This document shows, one piece after another, positions 35,439 to 44,872 of a DNA stretch of 64,000 bases. The DNA comes from an uncultured Coprococcus sp. (GTDB lineage: Bacteria; Bacillota; Clostridia; Lachnospirales; Lachnospiraceae). Position numbers and translations under genes: made by a program. Location: the NCBI GenBank assembly GCA_934247115.1, contig CAKQIY010000001.1, positions 121,303 through 185,302 of the forward strand. Reading direction: 5' to 3'. The notes beneath the pieces were generated by a model. The model had not been told where the DNA came from and made no database searches. It worked only from the letters and a program-made list of their open reading frames with translations. Position 1 is the stretch's first letter. Each line of letters starts with the position of its first letter.

Positions 35439-35528
35439 ACGCTCTGTGGCATCTGTGGATTTTTTTCGTTTTATGCGTTACAATAAGTTTTTGAGGGGAT
35501 TTACTTATTACGTTTAAAAGGAGTTCCC

Positions 35529-36794
35529 ATGTTATACCCAGCTATCGATCTGTCATGCTTCGCCATAGAAGCCGTCGTTGACATAATTATGTTCACTACT
35601 ATATTAGGAATACGATTCCGGGATACGAGACACCCTGTCATAGGATTGTCTATGTATTTTGTCTGCGGCAACCTCATTGGTTATTTTTTCCCAAATGCAT
35701 TTGGCTGGGTGTGCTTATGTCTGTTTTCATATCTGACAATGCTGTACATCACCAAAGCATCTCCATTTTATACATTGATGGCATATATTATCTCCTACCT
35801 GTACAATGCTTTCTGCGAGGATTTCTTCTTTATGGCGTTCTCCAAGATCGGTATACAGAACGAGAATATAATCGCCCTGGGAAGTTCAATATTACTTCTC
35901 CTCATTGCGCCTGTCATCTGTCATTTTGTTCCACTGCACAGATTCTTCCGCTATGTTATAAAGGGAAGTGCATTGACCAGATTCCTTCTGCTGCATCTGT
36001 TCGCCATATACATCATTGAGACCGGCCTGTACAAATACAGTTCAGCCGATATCTCAACATATATACCTTACATTGCTTCATTTGCGGTCATAATTGTCAT
36101 AACCGATATTGTACTGCTCCATCAGCAGCGTACGATAAACAGGCAGCAGCACGACCTTGCCAGCTACGAAACATATCAGCCTATGATGACGGATCTTATA
36201 CAGGATATACTTGGCAGACAGCACGATTTCAACAATCATCTCGCCGCCATCAACATGCTTCCATATACATACAAGGACTACGATTCTCTGGTCAGCGCTC
36301 TGGCAGACTACTCGGCAAATATCGTCTCAGACTACAGAGATAGCGAACTCCTGAAGATCAACATGCCTATAGTTGCGGGTTTTATACACAGTAAGCTGAT
36401 CATCGCGGACAGACTCGGCATAAAGCTTGATATAACAATAAAGAATCGTGACCTTGTGAGTGCCATGCCTGAATACGATATCATCCGTGTTGCAGGAATC
36501 CTTATAGATAACGCCCTCGAAGCCTCCCAGAGAACCAACACGGTACGTCTGACTCTTGGAAGCAGCGATGGGAAGATTGAGATCGAGACTCTCAACAAAG
36601 GGCAGCAGCTCACGCACGAACTCAGGCAGCAGATGTTCGATGCAGGATATACCAGCAAGAAATCCGACAGAAAGCTGCACGGCTACGGACTGGCAAATCT
36701 GAAAAAACTTGTTGCCCAGTACAATGGGCAGATTTGTCTCGATAATCAGCAGATAGACGGCGTGACATATATACATTTTGATGTGCGCGTATAA
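35529..36794 (+). CDS. Second AgrC-like sensor histidine kinase
   Basis: A 421-residue paralogue of the kinase at 33424, with the same multi-pass N-terminus and the same junction HQQRTINRQQHDLASYETYQ. The phosphoacceptor is GRQHDFNNHLAAI, the N-box GILIDNALEAS, and the G-rich box HGYGLANLKKLV. It has its own AAAAGGAG ribosome binding site 90 bp after the regulator gene and ends at a strong terminator. The membrane sensor halves differ much more than the kinase halves, so the two probably read different peptides through one regulator. Confidence 0.88.
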   Translation: MLYPAIDLSCFAIEAVVDIIMFTTILGIRFRDTRHPVIGLSMYFVCGNLIGYFFPNAFGWVCLCLFSYLTMLYITKASPFYTLMAYIISYLYNAFCEDFFFMAFSKIGIQNENIIALGSSILLLLIAPVICHFVPLHRFFRYVIKGSALTRFLLLHLFAIYIIETGLYKYSSADISTYIPYIASFAVIIVITDIVLLHQQRTINRQQHDLASYETYQPMMTDLIQDILGRQHDFNNHLAAINMLPYTYKDYDSLVSALADYSANIVSDYRDSELLKINMPIVAGFIHSKLIIADRLGIKLDITIKNRDLVSAMPEYDIIRVAGILIDNALEASQRTNTVRLTLGSSDGKIEIETLNKGQQLTHELRQQMFDAGYTSKKSDRKLHGYGLANLKKLVAQYNGQICLDNQQIDGVTYIHFDVRV

Positions 36795-36800
36795 CAATAT

Positions 36801-36868
36801 AAAAGCCAGACACGGACGATCCACGTCATAAATACAAATGACTTATATCCCGTCCATGTCTGGCTTTT
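36801..36868. terminator. Bidirectional intrinsic terminator
   Basis: AAAAGCCAGACACGGACG pairs with CGTCCATGTCTGGCTTTT around a long loop. It separates the convergent kinase gene (+) and lysA (-). Confidence 0.88.
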
Positions 36869-36912
36869 ATACTTTTGTTCTATATTGCGCTGTTTCTGCT
36901 TTTTATTCTATC

Positions 36913-38169
36913 TTACAGCTCTACATCCCAGAAATCCTTGATGGTTGCGAAGTAATCCTCCGGTGTCTCTGCACGGCGGATAAGCCTCCATGATCCGTCC
37001 GGTCTGAGCAGAACCTCTGCCGACTTAAGCTTACCATTGTAGTTGTAACCCATGGCAAATCCATGAGCACCTGTGTCGTGGATGACAAGGATATCTCCCA
37101 TGTCGATCTTTGGAAGCATTCTGTCTATAGCGAACTTGTCATTGTTCTCACACAGTGAACCTGTCACATCATACTTGTGATCACATGGTTCATTCTCCTT
37201 GCCGAGGACTGTGATGTGATGGTATGCACCATACATAGCAGGTCTCATGAGGTTGACTGCACATGCGTCCACTCCGATGTACTCCTTGTGTGTGTGCTTC
37301 TCATGGATAGCTGTCGTAACCAGATGTCCGTAAGGTGCCAGCATGAAACGTCCGAGCTCTGTGAAGATAGCTACATCACCCATGCCTGCCGGTACAAGCA
37401 CTTCCTCGTATACCTTTCTGACGCCCTCGCCGATGACCATGATGTCATTTGGCTCTTTGTCCGGTGTATATGGGATTCCAACTCCACCTGACAGGTTGAT
37501 GAAGTCAAGCTTCACTCCGGTCTTCTCCTTGATCTCAACTGCTGTCTCGAAGAGGATCTTTGCAAGTGTTGGATAGTATTCATTTGTCACTGTATTGCTG
37601 GCAAGGAAGGCATGCATTCCAAATCTCTTCACGCCCTTTGCCTTGAGGATCTTGTATGCCTCGATGATCTGATCCTTTGTCATACCATACTTTGCATCAC
37701 CAGGGTTGTCCATGATGGTGGTAGATATGGAGAACTTTCCGCCCGGATTGAATCTGCAGCAGATCTTCTCTGGGATTCCTGCTGACTTCTCCAGAAAATC
37801 AATGTGTGTGAAATCGTCAAGATTGATGGTTGCGTTCAGCTTCTTTGCAAGCACGAACTCCTCTGCAGGGGTATCATTGGACGAGAACATGATCTCATCG
37901 CCCTTAAATCCCATCTTGTCTGACATCATAAGCTCCGTCAGTGATGAACAGTCAGTTCCGCAGCCCTCTTCCTTGAGGATCTTGAGTATTGTTGGATTTG
38001 GAGTAGCCTTTACAGCGAAATACTCCTTGAATCCTTTATTCCATGAAAACGCCTTGTAAAGCTTTCGCGCATTCTCTCTGATTCCTTCTTCATCGTAAAT
38101 GTGAAATGGTGTAGGGATCTCCTTGATGATCTCCTCTGCCTTTGCCTTTGTAATAAATGGTGTCTTCAT
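36913..38169 (-). CDS. lysA: Diaminopimelate decarboxylase
   Basis: PLP enzyme of the alanine-racemase fold that makes lysine from meso-diaminopimelate. About 418 residues. PLP Lys is in EYFAVKATPNP near residue 50; GGVGIPY, GEGVRKVYEEVL and ELGRFMLAPYG follow; the C-terminal substrate site has GVDACAVNLMRPAMYGAYHH and SLCENNDKFA. ATG at 38169 is chosen since AAAGGACAAAAAAG precedes it; the ORF runs 22 codons further upstream without homology. It starts 31 bp after the acyl-CoA synthetase gene and probably shares its transcript, an unusual pairing. Confidence 0.88.
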   Translation of the reverse strand: MKTPFITKAKAEEIIKEIPTPFHIYDEEGIRENARKLYKAFSWNKGFKEYFAVKATPNPTILKILKEEGCGTDCSSLTELMMSDKMGFKGDEIMFSSNDTPAEEFVLAKKLNATINLDDFTHIDFLEKSAGIPEKICCRFNPGGKFSISTTIMDNPGDAKYGMTKDQIIEAYKILKAKGVKRFGMHAFLASNTVTNEYYPTLAKILFETAVEIKEKTGVKLDFINLSGGVGIPYTPDKEPNDIMVIGEGVRKVYEEVLVPAGMGDVAIFTELGRFMLAPYGHLVTTAIHEKHTHKEYIGVDACAVNLMRPAMYGAYHHITVLGKENEPCDHKYDVTGSLCENNDKFAIDRMLPKIDMGDILVIHDTGAHGFAMGYNYNGKLKSAEVLLRPDGSWRLIRRAETPEDYFATIKDFWDVEL

Positions 38170-38200
38170 CTTTTTTGTCCTTTCTGTCTTTTCCTGCATA

Positions 38201-39835
38201 CTATGCGTTGTTCTCCGCTGCGACAAGGTTCTCACTCTTGTGCATCTTACGAAGAAGCGGCTTTTCTATCTTACCTGTAGCATTTCTCGGAACGTGCTCA
38301 AATATGATCTTCCTTGGTCTCTTGTATCTTGGAAGTTCTTTACAGAACTCGTTGATCTCCTCCTCTGTGCAGGTCATGCCATCCTTTACCTCTATGATGG
38401 CCGCTGTGATCTCTCCAAGACGGGCATCCGCGATACCGATGACCGCAACATCCTTGATCTTCTCGTATTTGCTGAGGAAGTTCTCTATCTGTACAGGGTA
38501 GATATTCTCTCCACCACTGATTATAACATCTTTCTTTCTATCTACAAGATAAATAAATCCATCTTCGTCCTGCATAGCCATATCTCCTGTGTACAGCCAG
38601 CCGTCCTTCAGGCATTCCTCTGTCGCCTTTGGATTCTTGTAGTAGCAGGTCATGACACCCGGTCCCTTGAGGATAAGCTCGCCGACTGCGCCCTGCTCAA
38701 CCTCTGTTCCGTCCTCATTCACGATCTTCGCCTGCCAGCCGTAGCCCGGCACACCGATGGCTCCGACCTTATGTATGTTCTCAACTCCCAGATGTACAGC
38801 GCCCGGTCCGATGGACTCTGAAAGTCCATAGTTCGTGTCGTACTGATGGTTAGGGAATATCTCTTTCCATTTCTTTATAAGACTCTGTGGTACCGGCTGT
38901 GCTCCGATGTGCATCAGTCTCCACTGTGACAGCTCATAATCCTCCAGATGTACATCTCCGTTCTCTATGGCAAGCAGTATATCCTGAGCCCATGGCACAA
39001 GAAGCCATACTATAGTACACTTCTCATCACTTACAGTCTGAAGTATAGTCTTTGCGCTTACTCCCTTGAGCAGAACTGCCTTGCCGCCCACTATCAGACT
39101 TCCAAACCAGTGCATCTTGGCACCTGTGTGGTACAGCGGTGGAATACACAGGAATACATCATCCTTTGTCTGTCCGTGATGTACATTCTCAACCTTTGCC
39201 GCATGCATCAGGCTCTCATGGTTGTGAAGGATAGCCTTTGGAAATCCTGTTGTTCCAGATGAGAAATATATAGCCGCATCATCGCTGTCCTTGATGTCTC
39301 TCTTCTCGAATACACTTGAACAGTTGGATGTCAACTTGTCATAATCCTCCGCAAATGTAGGACAGTTTCCTCCCACATAGAAGAGTATTCTCTTCTCAGC
39401 TATCTCGTCAACGACAGCCTCTATACGTCCGATGAACTCAGGACCAAATACAAGCACGTCGACATCCGCAAGCTCTACACAGTATTTGATCTCCTCCGCA
39501 TCGTATCTGAAGTTGAACGGAACCACTATGGCTCCTGTCTTCAACACTCCGAAATATATTGGAAGCCACTCAAGGCAGTTCATCATGAGGATACCTACCT
39601 TGTCTCCCTTCTGGATTCCACGTGACACCAGAAGATTGGCAAATCTGTTTGCCTTCTCATTGAACACGCTCCATGTGATCTCTCTTCTGTACTGGCATGT
39701 AGGATTCGACTCTATGAGCTCATACTCTCTCCATGTAACCCTTCTCGTCTCCTGCACATCAGGATTTATCTCTACCAGAGCGACATCATTTCCATATTCT
39801 CTGGCATTTCTCTCTAAGTAATCTGTGATTGGCAT
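38201..39835 (-). CDS. AMP-forming acyl-CoA synthetase
   Basis: A 544-residue class I adenylate-forming enzyme that activates a carboxylic acid to acyl-AMP and then acyl-CoA. P-loop IYFSSGTTGFPKAIL, the A5 motif YGLSE, the A7 region WLYTGDMAMQDEDGFIYLVD, RKKDVIISGGENIYP and the C-terminal catalytic Lys in RNATGKIEKPLL are intact. N-terminal residues 22-57 hold two copies of an E-x-N-P-x4-RR-x-TW segment, which I recall from related Lachnospiraceae proteins. The substrate (aromatic, medium-chain or other) cannot be told. A long region of 211 bp with a terminator separates it from the prepilin peptidase gene. Confidence 0.85.
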   Translation of the reverse strand: MPITDYLERNAREYGNDVALVEINPDVQETRRVTWREYELIESNPTCQYRREITWSVFNEKANRFANLLVSRGIQKGDKVGILMMNCLEWLPIYFGVLKTGAIVVPFNFRYDAEEIKYCVELADVDVLVFGPEFIGRIEAVVDEIAEKRILFYVGGNCPTFAEDYDKLTSNCSSVFEKRDIKDSDDAAIYFSSGTTGFPKAILHNHESLMHAAKVENVHHGQTKDDVFLCIPPLYHTGAKMHWFGSLIVGGKAVLLKGVSAKTILQTVSDEKCTIVWLLVPWAQDILLAIENGDVHLEDYELSQWRLMHIGAQPVPQSLIKKWKEIFPNHQYDTNYGLSESIGPGAVHLGVENIHKVGAIGVPGYGWQAKIVNEDGTEVEQGAVGELILKGPGVMTCYYKNPKATEECLKDGWLYTGDMAMQDEDGFIYLVDRKKDVIISGGENIYPVQIENFLSKYEKIKDVAVIGIADARLGEITAAIIEVKDGMTCTEEEINEFCKELPRYKRPRKIIFEHVPRNATGKIEKPLLRKMHKSENLVAAENNA

Positions 39836-39973
39836 AACCGTAACTCCTAACCTCTCTTAATAATTGCTCTTCTTTCTCAATTAAAAGCTTTAACGCGTTA
39901 AATTGCACGCTCTTTACAGTATATCCCTCACGCAGAAAATATACAATAGGCAATTACATTTGAATACTATCAT

Positions 39974-40030
39974 AAAAAATAGTGCTGATGTATAAGTTTT
40001 TTATCACTTATACATCAGCACTATTTTTTT
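39974..40030 (-). terminator. Intrinsic terminator of the prepilin peptidase gene
   Basis: AAAAAATAGTGCTGATGTA and its complement TACATCAGCACTATTTTTT form an uninterrupted stem of about 24 bp. The minus-strand T-run ends 16 bp behind the stop at 40046. Also able to stop plus-strand transcripts. Confidence 0.93.
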
Positions 40031-40045
40031 CATGGATTCATCACT

Positions 40046-40762
40046 CTACGCATAGAATGACGCCTTGATCATATTGATATAACTGTTCATCATCTGTGAT
40101 CCCACAAATGTCGCGATCATAAGTCCCACGCTGAGCGCCGGGCCAAATGCGAAATGATCGTCCTTGCCCTTCTTTCGCCTTGCAAGAAGTATCACGCCCT
40201 GGCATCCACCTATGATAAGTCCGATGAAGAACGCTATGACCGTAGCCTTCCAGCCAAGGAAGAATCCTGCGGCAAACATGAGCTTGATATCTCCGCCGCC
40301 AAATCCATCCGGAATGACCAGCACTATCAGGAACAGTGGAAGACTCACACATATCATTCCTATGAGCCTGCTCACAAGTGAAAGATCACCGCCTGTCAGA
40401 GAAAAGCCTCCTCTTGTGAATATGGATATAACTCCAAGCACCAGTATGCATACATTCAGCACAAATGGTATCTCCATGGTGTCCGCGTCTATGAATGTGA
40501 TGATAGTCAGCAGTGCAAAGAACAGGAATACCGTGACCGCCTCAAGGCTCACATCAAACTGCCACACCATCAGCACTCCGAACACTCCGCCAAGCAGCTG
40601 TATGAACAGACATCTTGGAGAAAACTTCTCAAAGCTCTTCGGCTTTCCCTTGAAGATATTCTCATTGTTCGGCAGCTTGAGTATGATCTCATTCGCCAGA
40701 GTGAAAATCACCACCCCAAGTAAAAACGCAACTATACAAGCTGCTATATTGATTGAATTCAT
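40046..40762 (-). CDS. Prepilin peptidase, A24 family
   Basis: Membrane aspartic protease that cleaves type IV prepilin or Tad/competence pseudopilin leaders. 238 residues, seven or eight membrane segments. Both catalytic Asp motifs are present: FIDADTMEIP and FGGGDIKLM. The zinc-binding Cys motif of the N-methylating type is absent, as in many Firmicutes. No pilin gene is seen in the window, so its substrate lies elsewhere. Confidence 0.9.
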   Translation of the reverse strand: MNSINIAACIVAFLLGVVIFTLANEIILKLPNNENIFKGKPKSFEKFSPRCLFIQLLGGVFGVLMVWQFDVSLEAVTVFLFFALLTIITFIDADTMEIPFVLNVCILVLGVISIFTRGGFSLTGGDLSLVSRLIGMICVSLPLFLIVLVIPDGFGGGDIKLMFAAGFFLGWKATVIAFFIGLIIGGCQGVILLARRKKGKDDHFAFGPALSVGLMIATFVGSQMMNSYINMIKASFYA

Positions 40763-40912
40763 AAATATAATATCCCTTCTACATAAGTATTACCATGCAC
40801 CGATAAAGTCTCTTTAACTTCTTGTCTTATGCAATGTAAGACCCATCCACAAATATAAATCTCCTCTATAGACAGGTGAGCGCCTATTCAGTTGTCGGAC
40901 TCAGCAACGGGC

Positions 40913-41035
40913 GTTCTCATGATATCCAAATCAGGGAATACGAGGCCGTCGGCACTTGGCGATCGCTTGCGGAGCCTTATGTGCCGCTACGCGCCGAAGT
41001 TAAGCGCGAGCGACCCTGATTGGATATATGAGAAC
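40913..41035. other. Unexplained GC-rich element with long inverted repeat
   Basis: GTTCTCATgATATCCaAATCAGGG (40913-40936) pairs with CCCTGATTGGATATATGAGAAC (41014-41035). Inside are two further pairings, GGCAC/GTGCC and TCGCTtGCG/CGCGAGCGA. No ORF fits. It lies in the 312-bp gap between the ligase and prepilin peptidase genes and is visibly richer in G+C than its surroundings. It could be a structured RNA or a small miniature repeat element; no U-run marks a terminator. Confidence 0.5.
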
Positions 41036-41074
41036 CCCGATGCGTCCGTCTTACGTACGCTCACCGTCCGTCAC

Positions 41075-42316
41075 CTACTGCTCACGATGGTCGATGACAC
41101 GCTGTGTCTTCTTCTCACTTCTAGGCAGCGTTCCAACAGGGACAACAGTGATCTTCGGTGTAACTCCGATCCTTGACTTGAACAGATCTCTGATCTGACG
41201 TCCTGTCTGCTCAAAATCTACACGTCCCTCGGCCTCAACTGTAACCAGCATGATATCCTTATTGGCAGGCTCATCATGGGCTATATTTATGGTGTACTCA
41301 CTTGGAACTCCATCCACGAGTGCAAGCAGCTCCTCAACCTGACTTGGGAACATATTTACGCCGTGTACCTTGAACATATCGTCACTTCTGCCCTTGATGA
41401 TATCCAGTCTGGGATGCTTTCTTCCGCATGGACACTCACCCGGAATGATCCTTGATATATCGTGTGTCCTGAAACGGATGAGCGGAGCTCCCTCCTTCAC
41501 CAGAGTAGTGATAACGATCTCTCCCTCCTCTCCGTCAGGGAGAGTCTTTCCGGTCTTCGGATCTATTATCTCTATATAAACATAGTCATCCCAATAGTGC
41601 ATTCCATTCTGGGCATCACAGCTTATTCCGATACCAGGTCCATAGATCTCTGTAAGTCCATATATATCATACAGCTCTATTCCAAGCTTCTCTTTTATAT
41701 ACTTTCTCTTCTTCTCACTCCAGCGTTCTGAGCCAAATACGCCCTTCTTCAAATGTATCTTATCCTTAAGCCCTCTCTTATCTATCTCCTCGGCAAGAAG
41801 AAGTGCGTATGATGATGTTGCTGTGAGAACTGTACTTTCAAGATCTATCATCATCTGTAACTGTTTGTCAGTATTTCCAGGACCCATAGGAATCACCATG
41901 GCACCAAGCTTCTCCGCGCCTGCCTGAAATCCTATTCCGGCTGTCCACAGACCATATCCCGGAGTGATATGTACTCGGTCTTTCTTTGTCACTCCGGCTG
42001 TCTCGTAGCATCTTGCGAACATGATTGCCCAATCATCGACATCCTTTGCTGTGTAAGGTATGATGACCGGCTTTCCTGTTGTTCCTGAAGATGAATGGAT
42101 ACGTACCACTTCCTCATCCGGAACAGCCTGTATTCCCAGCGGGTAAGCATTTCTCAGGTCATCCTTGCTTGAAAACGGAAGCTCCTCAAACGCCTCCTGA
42201 CTTGTCACATCTGTTATACCAAGTTCTCTGTACTTCTTACCATAATAGCTGTCAGTCTTTACAAGTCTCTTTATCTGAGCGTCCACCTGACTGAGCTGTG
42301 TGTCATTTAACTTCAT
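41075..42316 (-). CDS. paaK: Phenylacetate-CoA ligase family protein
   Basis: A 413-residue aryl-CoA ligase that links arylacetates to CoA with ATP, or in the reverse direction makes ATP from arylacetyl-CoA. Motifs: HSSSGTTGKPVIIPYT (P-loop), YGLTEIYGPGIG, ITTLVKEGAPLIRFRT, a Cys/His-rich PGECPCGRKHPRLD, and KVHGVNMFPSQVEELL. The short length is typical of the anaerobic Clostridia/archaea type. It lies directly behind iorAB (41 bp), which supplies arylacetyl-CoA, so the three genes probably form one pathway for aromatic amino acid fermentation. Confidence 0.9.
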   Translation of the reverse strand: MKLNDTQLSQVDAQIKRLVKTDSYYGKKYRELGITDVTSQEAFEELPFSSKDDLRNAYPLGIQAVPDEEVVRIHSSSGTTGKPVIIPYTAKDVDDWAIMFARCYETAGVTKKDRVHITPGYGLWTAGIGFQAGAEKLGAMVIPMGPGNTDKQLQMMIDLESTVLTATSSYALLLAEEIDKRGLKDKIHLKKGVFGSERWSEKKRKYIKEKLGIELYDIYGLTEIYGPGIGISCDAQNGMHYWDDYVYIEIIDPKTGKTLPDGEEGEIVITTLVKEGAPLIRFRTHDISRIIPGECPCGRKHPRLDIIKGRSDDMFKVHGVNMFPSQVEELLALVDGVPSEYTINIAHDEPANKDIMLVTVEAEGRVDFEQTGRQIRDLFKSRIGVTPKITVVPVGTLPRSEKKTQRVIDHREQ

Positions 42317-42357
42317 AATTTTTACTCTCCTTTTCCCTTTTGTCAGCCCATCGCCAA

Positions 42358-42930
42358 CTACATCTTCATCGCATATTCAAATACTTTCTTGTTCACCTCT
42401 ACAAACTTCGGATTCACTCCATTCTCAATGGCTGATATGATATCCGCCTCGTCAAGTCCCAGTCTGCCGCTGGCTGCTGCAACTCCAAGAAGTGCTATGT
42501 TGTAGAACTTTGCCGAACCAAATTCACGGCTTATCGCCGCGCCATCCATGACTATGCAGTCACATTTGTCCTTCAGGTAGTCAAGCATCGGCTGTGCCTC
42601 GTAGCCTGAATTCATGAGCGAGTCAGTCGCCGGTTTCACCGGAACGTTGTTGGTGATGACGATTCCTCCCTTTTTCAGATAAGCCAGATTGCGCACCGCC
42701 TCTGCAGGCTCAAACGCCAGTATAATGTCAGCACCGCCCTGGGCTATGAGTGGTGAATACGCCTCACCAATCCTCACATGGCTCGTGACACTTCCGCCTC
42801 TCTGTGCCATACCTATAGTCTCCGCCGAATGTACCGTCTCACCCTTTGCCATATACGCCGATGCGATGAGCTTGGACGCAAGAACCGTTCCCTGTCCGCC
42901 TACACCGCAGACCAGAATATCTTTATTCAT
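42358..42930 (-). CDS. iorB: Indolepyruvate:ferredoxin oxidoreductase, beta subunit
   Basis: Gamma-type POR domain subunit of the enzyme oxidising arylpyruvates to arylacetyl-CoA, CO2 and reduced ferredoxin. 190 residues; VCGVGGQGTVLASKLIASAY near the N-terminus and GMAQRGGSVTSHVRIG are diagnostic. ATG at 42930 follows AGGAGGTGCTTGCA and overlaps the end of iorA by 8 bp, so the two are translationally coupled. Confidence 0.93.
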   Translation of the reverse strand: MNKDILVCGVGGQGTVLASKLIASAYMAKGETVHSAETIGMAQRGGSVTSHVRIGEAYSPLIAQGGADIILAFEPAEAVRNLAYLKKGGIVITNNVPVKPATDSLMNSGYEAQPMLDYLKDKCDCIVMDGAAISREFGSAKFYNIALLGVAAASGRLGLDEADIISAIENGVNPKFVEVNKKVFEYAMKM

Positions 42931-44716
42931 TGCAAGCACCTCCTATCGCACCCACCGGACAGATCTGTGAGCACAGACCGCATCCCGTACACAGGCTTTC
43001 ATCTATCGCCACCTTGCCATCCTTCAGGATGATCGCAGGACAGCCTATCTCTCTGATACATTTCTTACACTGTATGCACTTTTCGGATATCTCCATCTTG
43101 CCCGACGGCTTGGTGATGGCTATACAAGGTGACTTGAAAATGATCGCTTTGACGCCCCTGATATCCGCACACTCTTTGACTGCTGCCACGCTGGCCTCAA
43201 GATCAAGCGGATCAACAGTGACTATCTTCTTCACTCCGATTCCCTCGAGCACCTTCTGTATGCTCACCTTGTCCACGAACTGACCCATCATATTGCGTCC
43301 TGTTCCCGGATGTGGCTGGTGTCCCGTCATAGCTGTGGTCGAGTTGTCGAGCACACACAGGATCATATTCGCATCATTGTAAACTGCATTTACCACTCCT
43401 GTCATACCCGATGCAAAGAATGTGGAGTCTCCCACAAATGCAAAGCACACGCCATCTTCATCCACCCAGTGGAAGCCCTGCGCCATGGTGATTCCGGCTC
43501 CCATGCACAGACAGGTATCCACCATGTCAAGCGGCATGGCATTTCCAAGTGTATAGCATCCGATATCTCCGCAGAAGTAGCTCTTTCTTCCAGCCATCGC
43601 CTTCTTTACCGCGTAGAATGACGCTCTGTGAGGGCATCCCGCACACAGCACCGGAGGTCTCACAGGAAGTTCAGGTGCATCTGATACATCCACCTGGGAA
43701 GTCTTCTCAAGGTCAAGGAAATCACACAGGATATCCGCAGCCTTGTTGGTAGAAAGCTCTCCGCTCGCCGGCACATCCCCGGTCTGCTTTCCTCTGACAT
43801 CTATATCCATATGATATCTGCCTGCAAGGCGTAATATCTGATTCTCTATGTATGGGCTGAGCTCCTCAAGACACATGACCTCCGTCACTCCGTCCAGCGC
43901 ATCCTTCACAAACTGCTCTGGGAACGGATGCGGGGTTGCTATACGGACCAGCTTCACATCAGGCACGTTCTTAAGTGTCTCCTTTGCATAGCAGTAGCTG
44001 ATTCCCGATGCAAATACCGCCTTGCTGCCGCTGCCCTCCACCGTATTCATGGAGTAGCTGCCGAAGTCGTCCCCAATCTCTACATTTCTTTTTTCTATCA
44101 TGGCATGATTGGCAAATGACAATCTCGGGAAGATGACCCATTTCTTTGAATCCTTTACAAATCCCTCATATTCCTTTGCCTTCCACTCATCTTTTACCTC
44201 TATGGATGCGTATGCATGACACACTCTGGTTGTCGGTCTGAACAGAACCGGAGTCTTGTATTTCTCCGAGTAGTCAAATGCATCCTGTATCATCTGATAC
44301 GCCTCCTCAGGAGTCGACGGGTCAAATACCGGGATCCTGCAGAAGTCTGCAAACATCCTCGTATCCTGCTCCGTCTGTGACGATATCGGTCCCGGATCGT
44401 CCGCAGACACGATGACCATTCCGCCCTTTATCCCGACATACGCCAGCGACATAAGCGGATCCGATGCCACGTTGAGTCCCACCTGTTTCATGGTCACAAG
44501 TGTCCTCGCTCCACTGTATGATGCACTGGCAGCAACCTCCATGGCCGCTTTCTCATTTACCGACCACTCCACATGGACTCCGTCATGCGGGTATTTTGCC
44601 ACTGTCTCCAGTATCTCCGAAGACGGGGTTCCCGGATATCCAGCCACCAGATTCAGTCCCGCCGCAAGTGCACCGAGGGCTATGGCTCCGTTACCCATAA
44701 CATATTCTTTTCTCAT
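42923..44716 (-). CDS. iorA: Indolepyruvate:ferredoxin oxidoreductase, alpha subunit
   Basis: Catalytic TPP-dependent subunit, about 597 residues. N-terminal domain with GYPGTPSSEILETVAKYP. The TPP-binding region is GDIGCYTLGNAMPLDMVDTC and then GDSTFFASGMTGVVNAVYND. The C-terminal 2x[4Fe-4S] ferredoxin domain has CIQCKKCIREIGCP and CTGCGLCSQICP. The start is ATG 44716 (AAGGTAGT before it); a TTG six codons upstream is discounted. Works in anaerobic catabolism of Trp, Phe and Tyr together with iorB and the ligase downstream. Confidence 0.94.
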   Translation of the reverse strand: MRKEYVMGNGAIALGALAAGLNLVAGYPGTPSSEILETVAKYPHDGVHVEWSVNEKAAMEVAASASYSGARTLVTMKQVGLNVASDPLMSLAYVGIKGGMVIVSADDPGPISSQTEQDTRMFADFCRIPVFDPSTPEEAYQMIQDAFDYSEKYKTPVLFRPTTRVCHAYASIEVKDEWKAKEYEGFVKDSKKWVIFPRLSFANHAMIEKRNVEIGDDFGSYSMNTVEGSGSKAVFASGISYCYAKETLKNVPDVKLVRIATPHPFPEQFVKDALDGVTEVMCLEELSPYIENQILRLAGRYHMDIDVRGKQTGDVPASGELSTNKAADILCDFLDLEKTSQVDVSDAPELPVRPPVLCAGCPHRASFYAVKKAMAGRKSYFCGDIGCYTLGNAMPLDMVDTCLCMGAGITMAQGFHWVDEDGVCFAFVGDSTFFASGMTGVVNAVYNDANMILCVLDNSTTAMTGHQPHPGTGRNMMGQFVDKVSIQKVLEGIGVKKIVTVDPLDLEASVAAVKECADIRGVKAIIFKSPCIAITKPSGKMEISEKCIQCKKCIREIGCPAIILKDGKVAIDESLCTGCGLCSQICPVGAIGGACNE

Positions 44717-44800
44717 AACAATACTACCTTCCAAGTCATTTATAAATTCTCTTATATTTCGATATTATACCCTCCACGGCTTTCAATGACAACAAATATT

Positions 44801-44842
44801 CGGGGCAGCACCACTTTACTGTTATAAAGTGGTGCTGCCCCG
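44801..44842. terminator. Strong hairpin between mgtE and iorA
   Basis: CGGGGCAGCACCACTTTA and TAAAGTGGTGCTGCCCCG form an 18-bp perfect stem. On the minus strand it ends mgtE 31 bp after its stop; flanking T-runs are short on both sides. Confidence 0.85.
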
Positions 44843-44872
44843 AGTATTTTCTGCTATATATATCTATACAAT

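Noticed and set aside
39665..39770. Internal duplication E-x-N-P-x4-RR-x-TW in the acyl-CoA synthetase
   Set aside because: A similar segment occurs in related Lachnospiraceae enzymes as far as I recall, so it is probably a family trait rather than a new event.
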